This document shows positions 55,868 to 64,000 of a stretch of 64,000 nt of DNA, one piece after another; the stretch's first letter is position 1, and every line of letters starts with the position of its first letter. The DNA lies in NCBI GenBank assembly GCA_950022655.1, contig OX465590.1, positions 38,763,218-38,827,217 on the forward strand, written 5' to 3'. Under the pieces are notes generated by a model, which was not told where the DNA came from, did not search any database, and saw only the letters and a list, made by a program, of their open reading frames with translations. A program made the position numbers and the translations under genes. Origin of the DNA: Alentia gelatinosa. Its lineage: Eukaryota > Annelida > Polychaeta > Phyllodocida > Polynoidae.

Positions 55868-56239
55868 AAACAACAATCTACAGGCGGCCGTAAACCACGA
55901 GAGGTTGATGTGTCATAATACACTCTCTAACGTTTGTTATTACAACGTCAACCTCAAGTCCATAAAACCATTGCGTGTTGTACTTATTATCCATTTTCTC
56001 GAATAAATTAAACCCAGGAATTGCCATATTAAAGGATATATTAACAGGGACTATTTCTTTGCTATATACTATAGCATGAAGGGACTATTTTCCCACATAC
56101 AATGGCTCTGAGGCCGTATACAAAAAAATTAAATCTGTATACAATGGTTATGGTATCTGACAGTTTTTAAACAATGGGTAGTCATTTACTCAGTCCCCAT
56201 ACAGTTTCAATGGGGACTTGGTATACGATGGATGATAAT
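55868..56239 (+). mobile_element. Composite hairpin element, GATGGATAATAAA subfamily, decayed
   Basis: Degenerate foldback 55875-55975 (ggcggccgtaaaccacgaga; caacctcaagtccataaaac). Body 55984 TTATTATCCATTTTCTCG to 56239 GATGGATGATAATA with ccatacagtttcaatgggga. Confidence 0.55.
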
Positions 56240-56582
56240 ACTTACAACGATTGATAGATAATGCCTGTAAAAAATGACATTTCATGTACTACTTACACTG
56301 TGCTACTTAAATGTTGCCTGGAACAATGACATTTCATGTACTACTCACAATGTCTAACATAACTATAGCCTGAAACAATGACATTTTATATACTACTCAC
56401 AGTGTGTAACATAGATGTAGCCTTAGACAATGCCATCTCATATACTACTTACCACAGGTAACAGAAACATAGCCTAAAACAAAGATATTCCATGTACTAC
56501 TTACCACTTGTTACTTAATATAGACCACTTCACCTTCATTATTCTAGGAGCAGCTGGTCAAGTGGACCAGACAAAGAGACCT

Positions 56583-56881
56583 GGGACCTGTTTCAGTAGT
56601 TTCGTGACATGTCTAGATGGTATCTGTGACACCATACGGACAGATCACAAGACTGGAATCGATGACACGGGGAATTTCACTCACTTCCTCTAGGAATTAA
56701 GCAATGAAACTTTAACACGAGTAGGGGATACATATAACCTATAATCGTCCTAAATATGAAGAAGATTGACTGCTCCGACCCTCTGATATTTGCTAGACTT
56801 TTTCCACTGTTGCTTGCACTGTTGGTGCCACTGTTGATGTCTGTCTAGGCCTAATGTCACGAAACTACTGAAACAGGTCCC
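56583..56881. mobile_element. GGGACCTGTTTCA MITE, complete
   Basis: GGGACCTGTTTCAGTAGTTT ... ACTACTGAAACAGGTCC; 299 bp. Same as 35981-36278 in reverse. Confidence 0.65.
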
Positions 56882-57299
56882 TGGTCGTGGGAGACCACAG
56901 TATAGGCCTGTTTCCATGCCGATGAAAATGGTGCACATCTTTTTGAGTTCTCCTAAAAGCCCATTTCCATTGGCCATCACCGATTTACTGTTGGAGCTGG
57001 TTCACCCATCCCTATGGCGGCTGCCTCAGCGGAAGAGTTCATCAGGAAACCGTGTCGTCCTTAAAGGTATCTATCTAATGATTCAGACTAACTTCAACTG
57101 GTTTTTGAAGGAGAGGAATCGAAGGGCAGCTTTATTTGCTGCCACCTAAATTTTTCCCTTGTCAACAGGTAGGACGTATGAGGAGATTTAGCATGTGACA
57201 TATTATGTTTAAGTGAAATCCTCTACACTGGTAGTTACACTTAATCCCACCCCTGCTTCTAATATCTTTGCTTGTGTGATTTTCACTATTTAGAATGAG

Positions 57300-57960
57300 C
57301 TGACTCTGCTTTCAACTCCTTAAACTAGTTGAGCAATACATCGACCTTGCCCTCTTCTCCCTGAGGAAATCTTTTGACCTTGCCCTCCTTCTGCCTGAAA
57401 CTGGAAGCCTGTGTCCTGGTGACACGTCTGAACATCGATCGCTGTCACGCGGCAGATCTGTCCAGTACAAGTGTCCCGCCTGCACAGTTTCCATGTACTT
57501 AAACCCTCCTGCTGCCATACGCCGCACTGTTGAAGGCTCACTAAATTCATAGTATTCACTTGCCTAATGAGTCCTGGGTATAAGTAGATAAACATGGCTC
57601 TCCAAAATTAGTTCATAAACTCCTTCTGCCTGAGGAGAATACAATGACATTGCTTCCTTCTCCTTTTCCTCACTGAGGAGAATATGTTGACCTTGAGCTC
57701 TTCTCCCTAAGAAGAATACATTGACCTTGTCCTCCTTCTCCTTTTACTTGGGCAAATGTTGACCTTGCCCAAGGCTCCCTGAGTAGAATACGTTGACCTT
57801 GCCCTGTTCTCCTTTTGCTCACTGAAGAAAATATTTTGACCTTGCCCCTTCTCCTTTTCTTAAATGAGAAAATTTTGACCACACCTTGTTTTCCTTTTGT
57901 TCATTGAGGAGGAAATGTTCGCACTCTCCTTACCCTTAACGCTCACTGATTAATCCTCAC
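57300..57960. repeat. Degenerate 50-60 bp tandem repeat with TTGACCTTG words
   Basis: Unit roughly 'ttctcc...ctcactgaggagaatatgttgaccttgccc'. TGACCTTG or CGACCTTG occurs at least seven times between 57350 and 57845. The open frames on the minus strand (RRGKVKIFSS-type) are by-products. Confidence 0.55.
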
Positions 57961-57988
57961 CTTCCTTATCCTTATACCTACTGAGCAG

Positions 57989-58346
57989 GCCATAGGGAGC
58001 CAAAGTGAACCCGTTGCAACCACAGATAGCCGGTTACAAAATACTATCTCCGGGTATAGGAGCTCAGTACTTTGACTATGTAGGTTCGAGATTATATGTG
58101 TTATTCTCCAATCTTTTAGATCCAAACTTTTAATAAACTTAACAACTGTCATCTTAGTTTCGAAACAGAGTTATTCAGAGACGATAGTAGTAAACTACAC
58201 TTCAAAAGTAACAAAAGATACCAAAAACGAAAGTCTAGCCTCAAACCCCCATAGGTTTAGCACTAAGCCTCGTTCTTGCGGGCCACCGGAAATGGTGATT
58301 CGTAAACGGGTATCTGTGGTTTCAGCGGGTTCATTCTGGCTCCCTA
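57989..58346. mobile_element. MITE, ATAGGGAGCCAAAGTGAACCC ends
   Basis: Left ATAGGGAGCCAAAGTGAACC and right GGGTTCATTCTGGCTCCCTA are inverted; caaccacagata / tatctgtggttt arms follow. 358 bp. Sister at 62350-62705. Confidence 0.6.
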
Positions 58347-58349
58347 TAT

Positions 58350-58650
58350 GGACCCCAGCCCCATTTGCTCACACTCCCTGAGGAGGTGATGCTGATCATG
58401 TTATGGGTCTTTTAGGAGATTTCTTTTGTCATTGATTCGACTTTATTCAGTATACCTTCCAGAACAGGTGATCATAAACCTTCTTTAGACACATAAGATT
58501 AACAAAGTACCTAGATCCCTTAAAAGTGATTACACCACAGCATGATAAGATGCAGATTATGTAAGCCAGGAAAGTATGAAAAATGAACTAGCTGAAAAAT
58601 AAAAATATCAACCCTTCATCCTCATCATCATATGAAACTAAGTTTCCGGC
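58350..58650. other. Unassigned stretch
   Basis: No element or gene recognised. Confidence 0.35.
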
Positions 58651-58654
58651 TACG

Positions 58655-59640
58655 GCATTTACACTAGACGACTAAATAGATCGACTGTAGATCGTCAAGC
58701 CAATAGTCGTCAGGTGGTGCTAAATTTCTGAATGTCAACCGCAAAGGTTGTTAACCTCAGAATGTACTTTGGCACATACACTGATGACTTAGTTTTCACA
58801 GAATCGCCACGTGTCTAGACGACTAACTCAAGCTGGTTAGAAAAAGTCACGAGGACCAGAGCATGTCCAATAGTCATCAGGTGGTGCTGAATTGTGTATC
58901 CTGACCCAAGCAGATGATCTGTAGTCGCCACATGCTTGGCGTTTAGACGAGACAATTTCTACTATTTTACTGCTAAAAGTCGTCAGGCGGTGCAAAATGC
59001 CAGAATCGCCGGCCAGAACCATCTAGTGTAAACGCCGGGTAAGATTTCACAGAATCGCCACCTGTCTAGACGACTAATTCAAGCTAGCTAGAAATAGTTG
59101 TGGGTATCAGTGTGTGTCCAATAGTCGTCAGGTGGTGCCCAATTTGTAATCTGTCATAACCAGACGATCTGCGGGCTTGGCGTTCAGACTAGACAATGTC
59201 TACCATTTTACTTCTAAGAGTCGTCAGACGGTGCAAAATGCCAGAATCGCTGGCCAGAATGCCAGAAACGCCAGGTAAGTTCTCACAGAATCACCGCCCA
59301 TCTAGACGACTAATACAAGCTAGCTAGAAATAGTTGTGGGCATAAGAGTGTGACAATTTCTACCATTTTACTTCTAAAAGTCGTCAGACGGTGCAAAATG
59401 CCAGAATCGTCTAGTGTAAATGTCAGGTCAGTTTTCAAAGAATCGCCGCCCATCTATACGACTAATTCAAGCTGCCTACAAATAGTTGTGGGCGCCAGAG
59501 CATGTCAAATAGTCGTCAGGTGGTGCCAAATTGTGCAATCTGACAAAACCAGACGATCTGTATTCTACTGCTAAAAGTCGTCTGGCGGTGCAAAATGCCA
59601 GAATCGCCGCCAATAATCGTCTGGTGTAAACGCCGGGTTA
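58655..59640. repeat. Four-unit tandem array of GTTTACACTAG-type elements
   Basis: Unit starts at about 58796, 59048, 59284 and 59436, each beginning (cac/caa)agaatc(g/a)cc(a/g)c, followed by ctagacgactaa, gtcgtcaggtggtg, gtgcaaaatgccagaatcg. Spacings 252, 236 and 152 bp. Ends in gtctggtgtaaacgccggg|tta. Confidence 0.6.
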
Positions 59641-59644
59641 ACTG

Positions 59645-59770
59645 GTTACCTGGCACGGTTGTAGTTCAGGGTGTTGATCAGGACAGGGACCAGGAGGGGC
59701 ACGGAAGCTGCACGGGGCGACCAGAGAGGGCGCCACCGATGGTGAAGTGGGCGCGGGAAAATGATGCATT
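59645..59770 (+). other. Possible decayed exon: MIB/HERC2-like peptide
   Basis: One frame reads LPGTVVVQGVDQDRDQEG, then HGSCTG...MVKWAREND. MIB/HERC2 domains have V-x-R-G-x-D-W...D-Q-D-G-G-x-G-x-x-G-x-V...W-D-x-G; here the key Trp is replaced by Gln and one residue is missing, so it would be degenerate. Sits directly against a MITE array. Tentative. Confidence 0.25.
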
Positions 59771-59779
59771 ACACCAGCC

Positions 59780-60240
59780 CGAGTTCATCAGTGAATTTCT
59801 TAGCAAACACCACCTCCATTAAGCCAAGGATTAATCGCCAGCCACCAGGGGACCAACCCTCGGCCGGGGGCATATATCTCGCTGCCCACCGTCCTGTTTC
59901 TACATTCAGTAATGGAGCAGTTTCATTAGGCATATTAATTAGACGTGCTTGGGCCATGATATGCTACATGACAAAATAGCACTTAATGCACTGAGAGTCG
60001 TTGGCCTGGTCTGCCCATCTATTACGTGGCTGGTCGGTATAGACACGTGTTCTGTTTCAAGTGGTCAATTTGTCTCGCAGACCTTCGTCCATACACAGCT
60101 CGCCGTGTAATATAGAGAAACTGTGGATTAATTTTCCGGTTTCCGAACATGTTTCGCTGGAGGTTTAACCCGAGTTTGTAGAACGAGTGTATAGGAAGTC
60201 AGTGTTACCGTATATATAGCAAAGTGTAGTATTTACGTTA
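59780..60240. other. Unassigned stretch
   Basis: A short minus frame (59769-59957) is unrecognised. No repeat identified. Confidence 0.35.
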
Positions 60241-60256
60241 GTTAAGGCAGTATAGG

Positions 60257-60492
60257 TATATAATAATATTAGGAAACGTCCTTACTGTGGACGAAACGGT
60301 TCCTGTTCGAGGTCTGTCTTTGATTTCATACTGCCTGACGCCATATTATTATATACCTTAAATCGATGAAAAGACGTCATTTTGATGACTTATTAAGTCA
60401 CACTCACAGCGGGCACGAACATTATTATTACTGCACCCCTAGTAGCGGGCAGTATTTCATAGACATTCGCACACAGGTATATATAATGATAT
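60257..60492. mobile_element. MITE related to the insert at 31463-31725
   Basis: Edges TAATATTAGGAAACGTCC and CAGGTATATATAATGATAT; shares gacgaaacggttcctgttcg and cgggcagtatttcatagaca with 31463-31725 in reverse. Confidence 0.6.
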
Positions 60493-60593
60493 AGAATTTG
60501 GGCACACTGTGTATGAATGGTAGTTGGCAATACCGCATGGGAAACATTGAGAAAATGAACTTTTGTAGTGACATGATAGACAACTACATCTGA

Positions 60594-61405
60594 ACCGGCG
60601 TTTACTCTAGACGACAATAGTCATAGGTGGTGCTCGATTATATGTAATATCAACCACAATAGTTATCGACCCAAGAATTCCCTCAAGGGTTTACACTTTT
60701 CACATGTGCCGATTTCAAGCCATTAAGAGTTGAAAGTCGTTAGGAGGCACACAATTCCAAAATCGCCGCCTTTAATCGTCTACTGTAAAAGCCGGGTTAG
60801 ATTTACATCGTCGAAATACCCGTCTATACAGGTAGAGTAGAATAAGAGAACTTGACAGGGATAGGTGATGAAGATAACCCGGCGTTTATACTAGACAATT
60901 ATAGGCGGCGATTCTTGATTTTAGCACCACCTGACTATCTTCAGCAGTAAAAGGTTAGAAACGGTCTGGTGTAAACGCCAGCGCGTAGCGACTAAAGAAC
61001 GTCAGACTGTGTCAGATTACGCAATTTGGCACCACCTGGCGATTATGTTGACCACTTGACGGCCGACTACTGTTTCAAGCCGGCTTGAATTTAGTCGTCT
61101 AGACATCTCATATTTCGGTCAAAAATGGGAGTTCTTTGTCGACGACCACGGCTTTTTACTTAAACCTTTTCCACCTGTGTTTTTCTAAGTGGAAATGAAT
61201 ACATTCACCTGTAGTTTAAGCATGGTTGACCTTCAAGAATCGTCGCCTATAGTCGTCTAGGTTAAACGCCTGCTAACGTTTGTCAAGTTTTAACGTTTTA
61301 GGAAATTCTTGGGTTGACGACAATTGTGACGACCACTTGACGACTATTGCCATAGATGATCTAGAGTCGTCACGTTTTTAGTCGTCTAGTGTCTAACGTC
61401 AGGTT
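60594..61405. repeat. Modular CCGGCGTTTACACTAG MITE cluster
   Basis: At least two elements: 60594-60796 (CCGGCGTTTACTCTAGACG ... CGTCTACTGTAAAAGCCGGG) and one starting 60878 (CCCGGCGTTTATACTAGAC); further ends near 61265 and 61400. 60800-60875 spacer unassigned. Confidence 0.55.
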
Positions 61406-61409
61406 ACAG

Positions 61410-61960
61410 AAAATACTGCATAAAAACATCCTCGATATAGATAAGTGTGAATCACTTCCGACCCACCTGCCTTTTTAATGCCTCTATAAAGTTGACCTCA
61501 TGGACGCCCTAATTAAGATTATCACAGATTATTAGAGAAGATATCTTGTTCCTCATTAGAATAGTTCCTGAACAGTGCGGGTGCTCTAGGTAGACCGATT
61601 CACCAAAGCCCAAAAACGAATTAGAAGATTTTTTTTCTTTCTTTTAAATAGATGAACCTTGATGGAAATTATGAAAGGTATGTGTATTTAGTATCAAATT
61701 AAAGCTCCTGATGTCAGGGATGCATTGAATGCATAGCCAGTAAAAAATCTGGAAACCCCGCATAAGCAGACACCCCGCGTAAGCAGCTACTTTGGCCCGG
61801 ATCGGAGGGTGACCGCTTATGCGGGGTTTTACTGTATGTCTGCCATCTTTGATATAGCAAAAGAAAAAAAGGGGAAAAAAAGGGGAAAAAAAGCGCCCTC
61901 GTCATATTTTTCATGGCTTGGTGATGAGAAACAAGTTTGTTTTTTTAGTGGCCTAACTCA
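61410..61960. repeat. Unassigned (61410-61620) and dispersed repeat copy 2 (61625-61960)
   Basis: 61625-61960 matches 1595-1930 (see there), including a pogo-like MITE (ccagtaaaa near 61737 ... ggttttactgta to 61838) with two copies of cccgc(a/g)taagcagac. Confidence 0.5.
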
Positions 61961-61969
61961 AGGACCACA

Positions 61970-62345
61970 CGAAACACGCAGCCCGATGTATGATTTTTTT
62001 TAAATTTTAATTAGACATTCGTTTTGATGGGATTATTCCGCACTAAATGGTCAAAAATAAATTCATCAATCTCTATTATGATTAGTTGTATGTCAACTAC
62101 CTTCAGCATAAACCTAGGCTTGTTAAATCACATCTATCCAATCATCCAGGTATATATATATAACCGAGCTTGAGGAGGTACTTTCGAAACATAGACAAAG
62201 TGACTTTGATCAACTCGAGTTGTTTGTGTTCTTTCAATGGCGTATCCCTACAGAACCCTGTTTTCTGACTTACAAGCTGTGCATAACATACGAGCCAGAC
62301 AGGATTATTGGTTTATAAACATAAATAATCACCCATCCCATCTCA
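61970..62345. other. Unassigned stretch
   Basis: tatatatataaccgagcttg at 62151 could be a TATA-like region, but no gene recognised. Confidence 0.3.
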
Positions 62346-62349
62346 ACTC

Positions 62350-62705
62350 ATAGGGAGCTAAAGAGAACAAGCTAAAGCGGCAGATACCCGTGCTCAAAAC
62401 ACCATTTCCGGAAGCCATGACGAATGAGGCTTAATTCTAAAGCTATGGGGGTTAGATGCTAGAATTTCATTTTTTGTCTCGTTTGATACTATTTAATGGT
62501 GCTTTACTACAATCATTTCTGAATAAGTTTGTCTCGAATAACAGTTGTTGAGTGTATCATGAATGTGTATCTTGTTCGAGATTATATTGGAGACTATCAC
62601 ATTTAATCTCGAACTGATATGGTCAAGGTATTGAGCATCTATCTCCGGAAATGGTGTTTAGAGCACGGGTATCTGCGGTTTCAGTGGGACCACTTTTGCT
62701 CCTTA
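62350..62705. mobile_element. MITE, ATAGGGAGCTAAAGAGAAC ends
   Basis: Left ATAGGGAGCTAAAGAGAACA; arms agcggcagatacccgtgctc / gagcacgggtatctgcggtt and accatttccgga / tccggaaatggt. Right gctccttatt. Sister of 57989-58346. Confidence 0.6.
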
Positions 62706-62709
62706 TTAT

Positions 62710-63015
62710 TTGAGGATACTATTTCACGATCTTTGATGTTACATGACATTTATACTTCTTCAGCCGCTGAAACTGTTTACTTTCGCCTATAGAGGGACAG
62801 GGTGGCAGAACGGCCAAGGCCGAGCCTGGAGATGATTGTAAATGCTATTATGATGATAAAAGTTGATAAATAAAAATAGAAACGTGATCGAAAAATCCGG
62901 ACGACGTTATCATCTCACTCTGCAGAGCCGGGTTTATCTAACAGTAAATAATCCTCAACACAATCAAAGGGTCTTGTAGGTCAAGGAAGAAACGAGGGCA
63001 ACTGATTCTCTGTTT
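62710..63015. other. Unassigned stretch
   Basis: No gene or repeat recognised. Confidence 0.35.
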
Positions 63016-63019
63016 GCGT

Positions 63020-63692
63020 CTCCCTGTCTCTGTCTCTGCCTCTCTGTCTCTGTCTCTGTATATCTCTCTGCTCTCCCCTCTTTCTCCCTCTCTCTCCATC
63101 TCTCCCCCTCTTCCTCTCTCTCTCTCCTTCTCTCCCCCTCTCTCTCCCTATCTCGCGCCCTGTCTCCCCCTCTCTCCCCCTCTCTCCCTCTCTATCCCTA
63201 TCTCTCCTCCTGTCTCCCTCTTTTTTCCCCCTTCTCTCTCTCTAGCTCCCCCTCCCTCGCTTTCCTCCTCTTTCTCCCTCTCCCCCTATCTCTCCCTTTT
63301 TCTTTATCTCCCTCTCCCTCTCTCTTTCCCTCCCCCTCTCTCTCACCCTGTCCCTCTCCCCCTCCCTCTGTCTCTCCTTCTCTTTCTCTCCCTCCCCCTC
63401 TCTCCCTCCCTCTCTCTCACCCTCCCTCCCTCTCCCTCCCTCTCTCTCACCCTCCCTCCCTCTCTCTCCCTCCCTCTCTCTCTCCCTCTCTCTCTCCCTC
63501 TCTCTCTCTCCCTCGCTCTCCCTCTCTCTCTCCTCTCTCCCCCTCCCTGTCTCCCTCTCTCCCCCCCCTCTCTCTCTCCCTCTCTCCCTCTCTCTCTCTC
63601 TCTCTCCTCTCTCTCTCCCTCTCTCTCTCCTCCCTCTCTCTCTCTCTCTCCTCTCTCTCTCGCTCTCCCCCTCTCTCTCTTTCTCTCTTTCT
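63020..63692. repeat. Polypyrimidine tract (CT/CCT-rich), approx. 670 bp
   Basis: Nearly pure C/T on the plus strand (ctctctccctc, ccccctctctc). The Ser/Leu/Pro plus frame and Arg/Glu/Gly minus frames are artefacts of low complexity. Polypurine:polypyrimidine DNA with mirror symmetry can form triplex (H-DNA). Confidence 0.8.
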
Positions 63693-63714
63693 GAGTCCTG
63701 AGTCCTTCAAATAG

Positions 63715-63910
63715 ACTGTTCCCGGCGGCGGGCCGCGGCCGCGCGATTCGCCATTTTCGAAAAACATTGAAGACCCCAGAGAGCGGCGGCGCGCGATCGC
63801 CAATAAGCGGACACAATCCTGTGAAGCCTTGGTTATGACCACCTACACACACTGTGCGGCCGTGTATACAGGGCCGGGAACATGGCGTGTAGTGTTTCAC
63901 GGACGATCTC
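63715..63910. promoter_or_regulatory. CpG-rich, promoter-like patch at window edge
   Basis: cccggcggcgggccgcggcc, cgcgcgattcgccattttcg and gcggcggcgcgcgatcgcca, with CGCCATTTT (YY1-like) at 63748 and CGCCAATAAG (CCAAT-like) at 63797. Could mark a gene start; direction and gene unknown because the window ends. Confidence 0.4.
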
Positions 63911-64000
63911 AGCGGACGTACAGTAAAGTCCTCACAGGGGGCAGTTTCCAGTGAAACTCAACACTCTGTTAATGAATAGCCCGGTGATAGGCCAAATTGT

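Larger units (their letters stand above)
55190..56520. repeat. Approx. 60-bp minisatellite split by insertions
   Basis: Units of the type 'cctgaaacaatgacatttcatgtactactcacaatgtgtaacat' at 55195-55300 and 56265-56520, with one unit at 55800-55855. Between them are a retroposed 3' end (55308-55795) and a composite element (55868-56239). Confidence 0.55.

Noticed and set aside
63014..63900. 226-codon Ser/Leu/Pro ORF and Arg/Glu/Gly ORFs on the other strand
   Set aside because: Pure artefact of the polypyrimidine tract.

Overview
The window looks like gene-poor, repeat-packed DNA from an invertebrate animal, most likely a marine one. The reasons are a Ngaro/DIRS-type tyrosine-recombinase retrotransposon with a gag of the type known from invertebrates, LINE C-terminal fragments, dense MITE-like foldback elements with short TA-, TTA- or TTAA-type flanks, A-tailed retroposed 3' ends, and no bacterial-style coding. 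I cannot name the species from sequence alone, and I find no complete host gene.

The clearest autonomous element is a Ngaro-like retrotransposon on the minus strand (9696-14255). It has a gag-like ORF with a Cys/His cluster, an RT-RNase H ORF, a tyrosine recombinase, and split direct repeats in the order A1 - ORFs - B1A2 - B2. A second, badly broken DIRS-type element lies at 30097-32360 (minus strand; RNase H plus frameshifted recombinase). It has lost gag and RT and carries two later insertions. A third relic at 36935-37680 (plus strand) keeps the same 5' end and a gag-like start.

Most of the rest is non-autonomous repeats in several families. (1) Composite 'hairpin + body' elements (about 15 copies: 917-1180, 16171-16588, 18232-18535, 32065-32320, 33626-34009, 34640-34939, 36621-36932, 38331-38812, 41812-42106, 42363-42633, 43559-43832, 43847-44206, 46590-46745, 50547-50838, 55868-56239) have a long foldback with a conserved apex next to a body bracketed by short inverted repeats. 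I do not recognise this group and consider it the best candidate for something undescribed. (2) piggyBac-like MITEs with TTAA flanks are at 14786, 20455, 21480 and 24427. (3) Elements ending CCCGGCGTTTACACTAG and several look-alike head families form large modular clusters (2852-4740, 46197-46557, 58655-59640, 60594-61405). (4) Foldback MITEs ending CACCCCTCTCATAAG, GGGACCTGTTTCA, GGGCCCGTTT and ATAGGGAGC are also present. There are minisatellites, a long AT microsatellite and a 670-bp polypyrimidine tract.

Regulatory-looking or exon-like spots are few: a CRE/TATA-like cluster near 40739-40790, an NRF1-like site near 53089 beside an exon-like ORF, an isolated MIB/HERC2-like peptide near 59645-59770, and a CpG-rich stretch at the right edge (63715-63910). 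Nested insertions give a relative chronology in several places: 32065-32320 and 31463-31725 inside the DIRS relic, 2929-3298 inside a duplicated MITE cluster, 1981-2270 inside a dispersed repeat, and a retroposed piece inside a minisatellite at 55308.
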